Made by a program: the position numbers and the translations under genes | Part shown: in pieces, positions 45,984-53,657 of the stretch | How the letters are laid out: each line of letters opens with the position of its first letter | Position numbering within the stretch: position 1 is the stretch's first letter | Notes under the pieces: model-generated | Seen by the model: only the letters and a program-made list of their open reading frames with translations | What the model was told of the DNA's origin: nothing | Database searches by the model: none | Assembly: GCF_001418335.1 (NCBI RefSeq) | Contig: NZ_LIPP01000071.1 | Coordinates: 72,104 to 136,103 of the forward strand | Source of the DNA: Streptomyces aurantiacus | Lineage (GTDB): Bacteria > Actinomycetota > Actinomycetes > Streptomycetales > Streptomycetaceae | Direction: 5' to 3' | DNA length: 64,000 nt

Positions 45984-47171
45984 TCAGTCGTGGCGTACTT
46001 TCTGCCGGGCAGCGTGCCGGCGGGCCTCCGCGACGACCGGCGAGCGGGACAGGGCCCGAGCCAGCTCCACCATCAGGTGCGGCTTCGTTACCGACCGCAG
46101 CCGGCCGACGTCCGACGGGATCTCCGCGTCCTGGCCCGTGCCGAGCCGCGCCCTGGCCGCCGCGAGCATGGCCGCCTCGGCGACGATCTCCAGGTGGGCC
46201 GGTCCCGCCCGCTCGCCCGGTGAGACCGCCTGTGCGCGCAGCGCCGAGCAGGCGGCCCGGTGGACCTCGTTGTCGAGGTAGGGCGAGCACACCAGGACAC
46301 CGTCCAGGATCGTGATCTCCTGCCGTACCAGGCGCACCACGGGCAGGTCCCACCAGTGGGTGTCGGCCACCGGTACCCGCAGGTCGCGCATCTCCAGCCA
46401 GAGCGGTCTGAGCAGGCGGCACCGCCGCCAGGCCCGGAAGTTGTCCGCGGTCGCGGGGCCGACGCGCGGCAGCGCGAAGCCGGCGGCGACGGTGACGCCC
46501 GCCGCGGCCACCAGGGGCGGCGAGACGCTCGTGGAGAGGAAGTCCCAGTCGTGGCCGGCCAGGCGGGCGCCGATGGCCAGGTACTTGGCGATCTGGTACG
46601 ACAGGTCGAGCAGCACGCCGACGACGATCAGCGTCAGGCCCTGGCGGGTGAGGCCCCGTACCTTCCGCAGCCATGCCAGGCACATGACCGCGAGGGCGGC
46701 GGTGGCCGCGGTGTGGAACATCAGGTACAGCAGGATCATTTCCCGCATGTACGGCGTGTTGGCGTAGTAGGTGTCCAGGTCCCGGGTCCGTTGCACGGGC
46801 ACGTCGGACAGGGCGAAGAGGGTGACGATCCCGATGATCACCAGCCCGTAGACGCACACCACCCGGCGGGACGCGCGGGCGACCCGCTCGGGTTTCCCGC
46901 CTCTCCAGGCGATCATCAGGACGAGGTAGCAGGCGCTGAGCGCGGACATCCCCGAATAGACCAGCGGCGCCGAGAAGTTGGTGATGCCGGTGAGCCCGTT
47001 GACGACGCCGATGGTGGGGGGCGCGGACAGGATGCACACGAGGGCGCCGATGAGCAGCACGGAGATGCTCGCGGCCATCAGCGGGTCACGCCACTCCCCT
47101 CTCATGGCCGGCAGGTTGAGGACCGCGGTGACGAGAAGGATCACGCCTGGGATGTAGAGGACGGCGTCCAC
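45984..47171 (-). CDS. Seven-helix membrane protein, MAB_1171c / DUF6545 type, copy 2
   Basis: 395 aa from GTG 47171. About seven membrane helices fill residues 1-235 (for example AVLYIPGVILLVTAVLNLPA, ASISVLLIGALVCILSAPPT, VVCVYGLVIIGIVTLFALSD). A cytoplasmic C-terminal half follows (ARRHAARQKVRHD at the end). Shared core with the next copy: WRDPL, APPTI, FSAPLVY/FSSPLVY, DTYYANTP/DTYYATTP, REMI and LYL. The family is described only as a putative transporter. It is 70 bp downstream of copy 1 on the same strand. Confidence 0.85.
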   Translation of the reverse strand: MDAVLYIPGVILLVTAVLNLPAMRGEWRDPLMAASISVLLIGALVCILSAPPTIGVVNGLTGITNFSAPLVYSGMSALSACYLVLMIAWRGGKPERVARASRRVVCVYGLVIIGIVTLFALSDVPVQRTRDLDTYYANTPYMREMILLYLMFHTAATAALAVMCLAWLRKVRGLTRQGLTLIVVGVLLDLSYQIAKYLAIGARLAGHDWDFLSTSVSPPLVAAAGVTVAAGFALPRVGPATADNFRAWRRCRLLRPLWLEMRDLRVPVADTHWWDLPVVRLVRQEITILDGVLVCSPYLDNEVHRAACSALRAQAVSPGERAGPAHLEIVAEAAMLAAARARLGTGQDAEIPSDVGRLRSVTKPHLMVELARALSRSPVVAEARRHAARQKVRHD

Positions 47172-47245
47172 GCTTCACCGGCCTTCCGCGGCCGGGGAAG
47201 GCCGGTGCTCGGGCGGTGCTGAGCGGCAGGGTGAAGGTGGTTCAT
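47141..47245 (-). CDS. Possible 34-aa coupling ORF between the two membrane-protein genes
   Basis: ATG 47243-47245 overlaps the stop of copy 1 as ATGA, and its own TGA lies 31 bp into copy 2. The peptide starts MNHLHPAAQHRPSTGLPR. There is no ribosome-binding site of its own; it would depend on re-initiation. It could be a coupling ORF, a short peptide, or chance. Confidence 0.25.
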   Translation of the reverse strand: MNHLHPAAQHRPSTGLPRPRKAGEAWTPSSTSQA

Positions 47246-48480
47246 GTGGGGGACTTCTCGCCGTCCTCGGCCGGGGAGGCGGCAGGGCTCACGCGGGCCT
47301 CGTCGTCCTCCGCCGGGGATGTGGCGAGGCCCGCGCGGGCAGCCGCGACGATCGGGGACGTGCGCAGCGCGGCCGATACGCCCACGGGGGCGGTGCGCAC
47401 CGCGCTGATCTCGGAGTGGTCGGGAAGGAGGCGGGAGCCGACGGGCAGGCCCCGGCGGACGGCCCGGACGGCGGCGGCGACCATCGCCGCGTGACCGATC
47501 CTGTCGGCCTCGTCGCCGGTGTGGCCCTCGGCGAGCGCCGCGCTCCGCGCGCGGGTACGGACCTCGGTGTCGAACCACGGTGCCACGAGGCTCAGCCCGT
47601 CCTGGACGCCCGCCTCGCGCTGGGTGAGGCGTACCCGGGGCGACGAGTACCACGGGATGGGGCCGGCGAGCGGCGTCCGGGGCGAGGCGCCCCCCAGTTC
47701 GCGCCACAGTGGGCCGAGCTTCCGGTAGGTCGTCGCCGCCCGCCAGTTGTAGACCACCCAGGGGCCCACCAGGGGCAGCAGGAATCCGACGGTGGCGCAG
47801 GGCGCGGACATCGCGGAGAGCGCGGGCGCCAGGGTCGTACTGAGGGCTCCCCAGTCCTGACCGGCCCAGCACGCCGCGACCGCGGCCATTTTGAGGCCGC
47901 TGAAGGCGAGGTTCAGCAGCCAGCCCACGACGAGGATCCACAGGCCTGCCCGCAGCCACCCGCTGACCTGGAGTGCCCAGCGCCAGCACAGCACCGTCGT
48001 GACGAGCGCTGCGGTCATGTGGGCGACCAGGTACAGGACGATCATCTCGCGGATGAACGGGGTCGTCGCGTAGTAGGTGTCGAAGTCGGTGTGCCGGTCC
48101 ACCGGGGCGTCACCGAGCACGAAGAGGACCACGAGCATGACGACGACCAGGGCGTACCCGGCCTGCCAGCGCCGCGAGACGCGCCGCACGTACGCGGGCG
48201 GGCCCCCACGCCAGTGGACGATGAGCAGCAGGCAGGCGGCGCTGAAGGCGCTGATGATGCCGTACACCAGAGGGCTGGAGAAGTTGGCTGTGCCGGTGGC
48301 CTCGTTGACGGCGTCGATCGTGGGCGGAGCCGCGAAGAAGAACCCGGCGCCGCCGAGAGCGATCACCAGGCAGACGGACCGTACGAGCGGGTCGCGCCAG
48401 TCCTTCACCAGGCCCGGCAGTTTGACGGCCAGGCCGACCAGTGTGGCGACGGCCGGGGTGTAGTAGTCCGATGAGTTCAC
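47242..48480 (-). CDS. Seven-helix membrane protein, MAB_1171c / DUF6545 type, copy 1
   Basis: 412 aa, GTG start 48480, three bases after the stop of the peptidase gene, so the two are surely co-translated. The seven-helix N-terminal half (VATLVGLAVKLPGLVK, VCLVIALGGAGFFFAA, IISAFSAACLLLIVHW, YALVVVMLVVLFVLGD) and the cytoplasmic C-terminal half match copy 2 in motif order, but overall identity looks modest. The C-terminus carries a duplicated SPAEDDEARVSPAASPAEDG acidic tail. Confidence 0.87.
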   Translation of the reverse strand: MNSSDYYTPAVATLVGLAVKLPGLVKDWRDPLVRSVCLVIALGGAGFFFAAPPTIDAVNEATGTANFSSPLVYGIISAFSAACLLLIVHWRGGPPAYVRRVSRRWQAGYALVVVMLVVLFVLGDAPVDRHTDFDTYYATTPFIREMIVLYLVAHMTAALVTTVLCWRWALQVSGWLRAGLWILVVGWLLNLAFSGLKMAAVAACWAGQDWGALSTTLAPALSAMSAPCATVGFLLPLVGPWVVYNWRAATTYRKLGPLWRELGGASPRTPLAGPIPWYSSPRVRLTQREAGVQDGLSLVAPWFDTEVRTRARSAALAEGHTGDEADRIGHAAMVAAAVRAVRRGLPVGSRLLPDHSEISAVRTAPVGVSAALRTSPIVAAARAGLATSPAEDDEARVSPAASPAEDGEKSPT

Positions 48481-48483
48481 TGC

Positions 48484-49047
48484 TCAGACCTGTGGCCGGC
48501 GCTGTCCGAGCGACGCACCGATGCGGCCTGCGATCCGGCCCCGGTCCATGGCCGCACTGTCGGGTTCGCCCTCCAGCCGGCCGCGGAACCGGGTGACGGC
48601 CAGCAGGCCGAACCGCTCGGCGTCCGCCTCCTCGCGCCGGTCGAACTCGGTGCGGGCGGCCACCTTGCGGGCCGGCTCCTGGAGTTCGGGGAGTTCGGCG
48701 CCGGTCGAGAGCATCCGGGCCGCCACCGCCTTGCCCACGACGTGGTTGCCGCAGTCTCCCTTGAGCATGTGCCAGACCTCGTGGAAGAAGATCGCCAACT
48801 GGTGCAGGGGCGTCGCCCGCTTGTCCACCACGATGAGGTCGTAGGCGGGGAGGTCGAGCCACAGTCCGCTGGCGGTGTGGTGCGGGAACTCCTCCTTCAC
48901 GAGCCGGACCTCACGGCCTCTCAGCTCGCTCACGGCCGTGATCAGCGCGGCGAACAGCGCGTCCGGATCCGCCGGCGTGGGAAGAGTCAGCCTGTCGGCC
49001 AGCTGACCGATCAGGTTCCGCATCTCTCTGGCTCTGCTTGTGCGCAC
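48484..49047 (-). CDS. ImmA/IrrE-like zinc metallopeptidase
   Basis: 187 aa. GTG 49047 (GGGGAG four bases before it) or ATG 49023. The HExxH motif is HEVWHMLKGDCGN (about residues 88-100), preceded by DLIVVDKRATPLHQLAIFF, the strand-helix order of ImmA-like (DUF955) peptidases. A third ligand could be the Glu/Asp in RREEADAERFGLLAVTRF. ImmA-type peptidases cut an XRE repressor to trigger genes; no XRE gene is adjacent. First gene of a four-gene minus-strand cassette with the two membrane proteins and the FAD monooxygenase. Confidence 0.82.
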   Translation of the reverse strand: MRTSRAREMRNLIGQLADRLTLPTPADPDALFAALITAVSELRGREVRLVKEEFPHHTASGLWLDLPAYDLIVVDKRATPLHQLAIFFHEVWHMLKGDCGNHVVGKAVAARMLSTGAELPELQEPARKVAARTEFDRREEADAERFGLLAVTRFRGRLEGEPDSAAMDRGRIAGRIGASLGQRRPQV

Positions 49048-49421
49048 CGCTCTCCCCGTGAACCTCAGCACGGGCACCGTCGCGCGGCGTCCGCCGAATC
49101 CCAACTGACCACCGGCACGGGCTCCAGCGCGCCCCACTCGGTAGGCAAATATGTCAAACGAGAGCCGTGTCGGCCACACCTGAATCCAAGAAGTGCCCGG
49201 AGGGAGGCGAGCAGAAATACCGAACAAGCCCGACATGCACGAGTCTGGTCCTGGCGCATTCGTTGCGCTCATCTCCGCCTTTCGGGCAGGTCTTGATCCA
49301 GTCACTCGTCGGCCGGGGCGTTTCTTCGGCCGGTCGCGGCGTGCACGCGTGTACGCAAAGGGCGGTCGAACCTGCCTTCACAGGTCCGACCGCCCTCAGT
49401 GGGATGCGTAGAACAGTGCCG
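49048..49421. other. 374-bp region between ImmA-like gene and DUF1996 gene
   Basis: Holds the promoter of the cassette on the minus strand, and a terminator-like hairpin (49359-49396). The peptidase frame is open further upstream, but without a ribosome-binding site and with unlikely composition. I saw no XRE-like ORF in it. Confidence 0.5.
49359..49396 (-). terminator. Terminator of the DUF1996 gene
   Basis: A 16-bp stem with one mismatch (49359-49374 with 49381-49396), loop of six, 25 bp after the DUF1996 stop and followed by TTTGCG on that strand. Confidence 0.8.
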
Positions 49422-51476
49422 CTACTTCGACCGACTGGCGATGCGGCGCAGGAGCACGAAGCCGGCGATCACCAGCAGCCCGCCGGCCGCGGCCGGCCAC
49501 AGGCTCGTACCGGTGTCCGCCAGTCCACCCGTGACCGTCTGCGGTTCGGCCAGGCCGCCCGCGTCCGAGGGTTCGGGGCCGGGTACGGCGCCGGCGGCGT
49601 CCGAGCCGTCTGCCGAGCCGGCCGCGTCGCTCTTGACGGCTGACGGGGAGGTGTCGGCCTTGGGCTGTGCGTCGTTCTTGCCCTTGTCCGCGCCGCCCGC
49701 CGCCTCGGTCTCCTGGGTGCTGCTGACCGTGGGCTCCGGCGCGTTCTCGTCGCCGTTGTCCGCCGGGTCGTCGGACTGCTCGCCGCCGCCCGGCTGCTCG
49801 GTCGCGGGCTGATCGTTGTCGCCTGTCGGGTCCGGAGCAGGCGTCGTCGGCGGTTTGGTCGGCTCCTCGCCGCCACCGCCACCGCCGTTGCCGCCTCCAC
49901 CGTTGCCGCCGCCGTTGCCGCCGTCCGCGGAGTCACACTTGCGGCCCTCGTTGATGCAGTCCACCATCTCCGCCATCAGCGCCTCGTCGAAGACGTTGAC
50001 GAAGTCGCCGTGGTCGGTGACCGGCTTGTGGAGCTGCTCGGGGAAGGAGTCGACCGCGAACAGCGGCTTCGTCTTGCCGCCGTCGGCCACGCTGGGCGCG
50101 TCGATGTCGTAGACGATGCGCTGCACCAGCTGCGGGATGGCACGGAAGTCGCCCGCGCAGGCGCCGTTGGCGTCGGCGAAGGCCATGTGCGTGCGGTGGT
50201 TGGCACTGTCGATGTTCCGGCCGTCCCAGCAGCTCTGGAACTTGAAGGTGCGGACCACGTCACTGCCCTGGGGGCAGAGCGGGTACTTGTCCTTCAGCTG
50301 CCGGTTCTCGAAGCCGGTGCAGCTCCAGGACGCGTTGGCGTTGGCGGGGCCGTTGACGAACGACTTGGCGTCGCCGGTGATGATGCGCAGCAGCTTCGGC
50401 ATGGCCGTGACCTCGCCGCGCGGACTGCCCACGAAGTTCAGCGTGACCTGCTTGGGCGTGACGATCTCACCGGCGTTGCCCTCGATGCCGCCGCCGGGAG
50501 AGGCCGCGTCCTTCTCGTCGGTGCCGTTCTGCAGCCGCACCACGGGCCAGTAGTACGAGGACTTGTCGCCCTCGTTCGCACAGCTCGTCTCGGCGTTGGT
50601 CAGGTCCTCGTCGCTCGCGAAGGCGTCGTTGGACTGGTTGCCGACGTAGTCGTGGAAGTGGTGGGCCCCGTTGGTGACACCGGGGGCCGCGATGATGTTG
50701 TCGGAGTTGAACAGTCCTTCGGCGTTCACACCACAGCTGGTGGTGAAGGAACCCTTGGAGGCGCCGTCCTGGGCACTCGGCTTCGGCACATTGGGCTGAA
50801 CGCTCTTGATGTCCGCGAAGTCGGCGACCACGGGACCGTTCCCGGTCTGACCGCCGTTGCCGCCCTGCTGGTCGCCCTGGTCCTGACCGTCGCCCTGGTC
50901 CTGGCCGTCCTGGTTGTCGGCGTTGCCGGCGTCATCGGCGTTGCCGTTGTCGCCCTGGCCCTCGCCGTTCTCCTCGCCGTCCTGCCCGTTCGCCGGCTCG
51001 TCCTGGTTGCCGGAGGCGCGCAGGATGCAGGGCGCGAACGCGTCGAGGCCCTCCGGGCGGTCCCCCACGGCGTCGATGGCTGCCACGATCCGATCGATCG
51101 CCGCCGCTCGCTTGTCCTTGAGCGGGTTCATGATCGAGTTGTCGGCGAAGGCCGCGTCCTGCTTGATCGCCTCCGCTGAGCTCTGCAGTCGCTGATAGGC
51201 CTCGGCGATCTGCTTGTCCAGGAGGGCGAGTTCCTTGTCGACCTGCGTCTTGGCGCCGTCCGGCACCGCCGCCAGCTCACTGCCGACATCCGGGCAGTCG
51301 ATCGTGGCGGCACCCGAGGCAAGGACCTGGTTGGTCCGGTTCTCGCCCGAGGTGCTCTCGGAGGCCGTGGCGTAGACGTTCGCCGCTACCAGCCCACCTC
51401 CTCCCAGCATCAGCGCGACCGCCCCTATGGTCGCGCGTCGTGCGCCTGTTGGGCGTCTGCGCGTGTTGCGTACCAA
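49422..51476 (-). CDS. LADTG-anchored surface protein with DUF1996 domain
   Basis: 684 aa. The start is TTG 51476: AGGAG lies seven bases before it, and the basic residues before a hydrophobic signal (ATIGAVALMLGGGGLVAANV) fit. An N-terminal helical region (60-160) and Gly/Asp/Gln-rich linker lead to DUF1996 (about 235-500; HHFHDYVGN, NHRTHMAFADANGACAGDF). A long Gly/Pro/Glu/Asp-rich stalk follows. The C-terminal signal is LADTG, then WPAAAGGLLVIAGFVLLRR and a basic tail, the Streptomyces sortase class E pattern (LAXTG). The protein is expected to be covalently anchored to peptidoglycan. DUF1996 function is unknown; fungal relatives are secreted. Confidence 0.92.
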   Translation of the reverse strand: MVRNTRRRPTGARRATIGAVALMLGGGGLVAANVYATASESTSGENRTNQVLASGAATIDCPDVGSELAAVPDGAKTQVDKELALLDKQIAEAYQRLQSSAEAIKQDAAFADNSIMNPLKDKRAAAIDRIVAAIDAVGDRPEGLDAFAPCILRASGNQDEPANGQDGEENGEGQGDNGNADDAGNADNQDGQDQGDGQDQGDQQGGNGGQTGNGPVVADFADIKSVQPNVPKPSAQDGASKGSFTTSCGVNAEGLFNSDNIIAAPGVTNGAHHFHDYVGNQSNDAFASDEDLTNAETSCANEGDKSSYYWPVVRLQNGTDEKDAASPGGGIEGNAGEIVTPKQVTLNFVGSPRGEVTAMPKLLRIITGDAKSFVNGPANANASWSCTGFENRQLKDKYPLCPQGSDVVRTFKFQSCWDGRNIDSANHRTHMAFADANGACAGDFRAIPQLVQRIVYDIDAPSVADGGKTKPLFAVDSFPEQLHKPVTDHGDFVNVFDEALMAEMVDCINEGRKCDSADGGNGGGNGGGGNGGGGGGEEPTKPPTTPAPDPTGDNDQPATEQPGGGEQSDDPADNGDENAPEPTVSSTQETEAAGGADKGKNDAQPKADTSPSAVKSDAAGSADGSDAAGAVPGPEPSDAGGLAEPQTVTGGLADTGTSLWPAAAGGLLVIAGFVLLRRIASRSK

Positions 51477-51690
51477 GGATCTACTCCTACGCTTCTGTTG
51501 CCGACCGGCATGGCAATCCCCCGCCTCATACGGAGATGAAGCTCCGAGTGTTCAAACGCCTCTCGGATTCATAGAAACCTCTCATGAACCAGACGTTTGC
51601 GCGGCCCGTGTCCGGGCAATCACGTTTTCCTGCCGTCTGGTTGGGGACGTGCCGATCCGACGCACTCTGCGACGCCAGGGCGCGCGTGCG

Positions 51691-52896
51691 TCACCAGCGC
51701 ACCGGCAGCTCCCGTACGCCCCTGATCAGCAGCCCCGGGATCCACGGCAGCCCGGTCTCGTCCGCGTCCTGTGCGAGGTCCGGGCAGCGTGCCAGGAGCG
51801 TGCGGATCGCGATACGGCCCTCCAGCCGGGCCAGCGGGGCTCCCAGGCAGTAGTGCAGGCCGTGGCCGAACGCGATGTGGCCGCGGGCGTCACGCCGGAT
51901 GTCGAAGCTGTCGGGGTGCTGGAAGCGCTCGGCGTCGCGGTCGGCGTCGGCCATGGCGATCAGGACGGTGGAACCCGCCGGAACGGTCACCGCGCCCATC
52001 TCCACGTCCGTCAGGGCGAGACGGTCCGTGCACGTCTCCACCGGGCCGTCGTAGCGCAGCATCTCCTCGATCGCTCCGTCGAGGAGCCCGGTGCCGGCGC
52101 GCAGCGCGGCGAGTTGGTCGGGGTGTGCGAACAGGGCCCGCATGCCGTTGCCGATGAGGTTGACCGTCGTCTCGTGGCCGGCGATGAGCAACAGCACCGA
52201 CATGCCGATGAGTTCGTCCGGGGAGAGCCGGTCGCCGCCCTCGTCGACGGCGTGGATCATCGCACTCAGCAGATCATCGGCATGCTGTGCCCGCTTGGCC
52301 GCGACCAGTTCGGCGAGGTAGGCCGCCATCGCGTCGTAGGCCGCCGACTCCGCCTCCGGACTCGTACGGGCCACCATCTCGTTGGACCAGCCGCGGAAGG
52401 CGTCCCGGTCGAGTGTGGGGACGCCGAGCAGTTCACAGATGACGGTCATCGGCAGCGGGAACGCGAAGGAGGCGACCAGATCGGCCCGCCGCTCCTTCGC
52501 CACCAGCATCGTGTCCAGCAGTTCGTCGGCGATCTCCTGGACACGCGGGGCCAGGGTGTCGACCCGGCGCGGCGTGAACTCCTTGGCCACCAGCCGCCGC
52601 AGCCGGGTGTGGTCCGGCGGGTCCGACATCAGCATGTGGGCGAGGGCGGGCTGGTCCGCCCTGGTGTTGATGATCTGCCCCATGGTCCCGGACTTGCGCC
52701 AGTCCCGGCTCAGCCGGGGGTCGGTGAAGGCGGTGCGGCACGCCTCATGGCCGACGACGAGCCACACCTCCTCGCCGCCGGGATCGAGCACCCGGTGCAC
52801 CGGTCCTGCGGCGCGGAGCTCGGCGTAGACGGGATAGGGATCGCGGGTGAAGCTCGCTCCGAGCTTCCGCAGATCGACAACAGGCCCTGCTTGCAC
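51691..52896 (-). CDS. Cytochrome P450 (bacterial CYP107/CYP105-like)
   Basis: 401 aa heme monooxygenase, GTG start 52896. I-helix LLIAGHETTVNLIGNGM (acid-alcohol pair ET), ExxR in EEMLRYDGPVETCTDR (Glu-Met-Leu-Arg), and heme loop FGHGLHYCLGAPLARLEGRI with the cysteine ligand. The N-terminal YPVYAELRAAGPVHRV and DPPDHTRLRRLVAKEFTPRR are typical of the class. No ferredoxin or reductase is adjacent. The substrate is unknown; it is not in an evident biosynthetic cluster. Confidence 0.94.
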   Translation of the reverse strand: MQAGPVVDLRKLGASFTRDPYPVYAELRAAGPVHRVLDPGGEEVWLVVGHEACRTAFTDPRLSRDWRKSGTMGQIINTRADQPALAHMLMSDPPDHTRLRRLVAKEFTPRRVDTLAPRVQEIADELLDTMLVAKERRADLVASFAFPLPMTVICELLGVPTLDRDAFRGWSNEMVARTSPEAESAAYDAMAAYLAELVAAKRAQHADDLLSAMIHAVDEGGDRLSPDELIGMSVLLLIAGHETTVNLIGNGMRALFAHPDQLAALRAGTGLLDGAIEEMLRYDGPVETCTDRLALTDVEMGAVTVPAGSTVLIAMADADRDAERFQHPDSFDIRRDARGHIAFGHGLHYCLGAPLARLEGRIAIRTLLARCPDLAQDADETGLPWIPGLLIRGVRELPVRW

Positions 52897-53051
52897 GGTG
52901 TTTCCCCCATTCGACTTGTTTCCCCCGTGCCACGCTTCTTCCGCTGGATTGGTCGCCCGAACGGCACGCTAACCGGGCCCTGCCACCGGGCCAACGGGTT
53001 CTTCGGACACGTATGCCGCCCCCGTGGCCGTTCAGGGCAGGGGTTCGGTGT

Positions 53052-53291
53052 TCAGGACAGGGGCTCCGCCGAGGGCGGCGCGGGTGTCTGGTAGCCGCCG
53101 CTGGCCAGCATCCGTACCTCCCCCGCCTGACTGATCTCGGCCCGCAGGATGCCCGTGGGATCGCAGTAGACGGGGTTGCCGCCCGGCCCGAGGGAGGCGG
53201 TCCGCTCGACGACCACCTCGTCCGTGGCGGCGCCGCCATCGCTCGAACGCCCATGGGTGAAGGTGAGCCGGTACCGGTCCGGGGTTTGCAT
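53052..53291 (-). CDS. Small protein, possibly DUF6296 family
   Basis: 79 aa. ATG 53291 has GGAGG with a five-base spacer. The sequence MQTPDRYRLTFTHGRSSDGG, then DEVVVERTASLGPGGNPVYC (a Thr-rich strand), DPTGILRAEISQAGEVRMLA looks like a small beta-rich protein. It resembles a short Streptomyces-specific family (DUF6296), but I am not certain. Divergent from the PP2C sensor. Confidence 0.6.
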   Translation of the reverse strand: MQTPDRYRLTFTHGRSSDGGAATDEVVVERTASLGPGGNPVYCDPTGILRAEISQAGEVRMLASGGYQTPAPPSAEPLS

Positions 53292-53330
53292 GACGGCCTC
53301 CGTGCACGCTCTGGCCCTGTCGCGGACTAC

Positions 53331-53420
53331 ACGCGACTACACGCGAATGCAGACGAACGACTACGAACGATGGTGAACGACGACGAACGACGACTTATAA
53401 AGACTTACGACGGCGAATGC
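53331..53420. repeat. About nine 10-bp phased repeats
   Basis: The sequence falls into units of ten with a shared core like CGAA in the middle: ACGCGACTAC, ACGCGAATGC, AGACGAACGA, CTACGAACGA, TGGTGAACGA, CGACGAACGA, then CGACTTATAA, AGACTTACGA and CGGCGAATGC. One helical turn per unit. It lies between the divergent DUF6296-like and PP2C genes. Confidence 0.7.
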
Positions 53421-53610
53421 ATCCACTTCCATGATGCGGCCGAATCACACCGCCGGCAGATCGTCCCTGGTTCCGGCCGACCGCGCCGGGCCGGCGTCAC
53501 CCATCGGTCCGTGACCTGCCCCGGCCCACTTCCGGTCGTTTCCGACCACTTTCCGACCGATTCGCTGCACTGCGCTGCGCCACACGGGGTAGATCTTCAC
53601 CCGTCGTACC

Positions 53611-53622
53611 AGGGGCGCCCCT
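53611..53622. promoter_or_regulatory. 12-bp perfect palindrome upstream of the PP2C sensor
   Basis: AGGGGCGCCCCT, 36 bp before the ATG at 53658. It may be an operator or chance in high-GC DNA. Confidence 0.3.
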
Positions 53623-53657
53623 CGCCTCATGACTCCCGGCAGTGTAGACATGGGCCT

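Larger units (their letters stand above)
53292..53657. other. Divergent region upstream of the PP2C sensor
   Basis: 366 bp containing the 10-bp phased repeats (53331-53420) and a GGGGCGCCCC palindrome (53611-53622). No ORF is believable. The PP2C frame is open back to 53013, but that part is repeat-derived. Confidence 0.5.

Noticed and set aside
49140-49165. TTGACA as -35 for the ImmA-like cassette
   Set aside because: No acceptable -10 follows at 16-18 bp on that strand.
48484-49305. Longer 273-aa version of the ImmA-like protein
   Set aside because: The added N-terminus has no ribosome-binding site and no peptidase-like sequence; GTG 49047 with GGGGAG is better.
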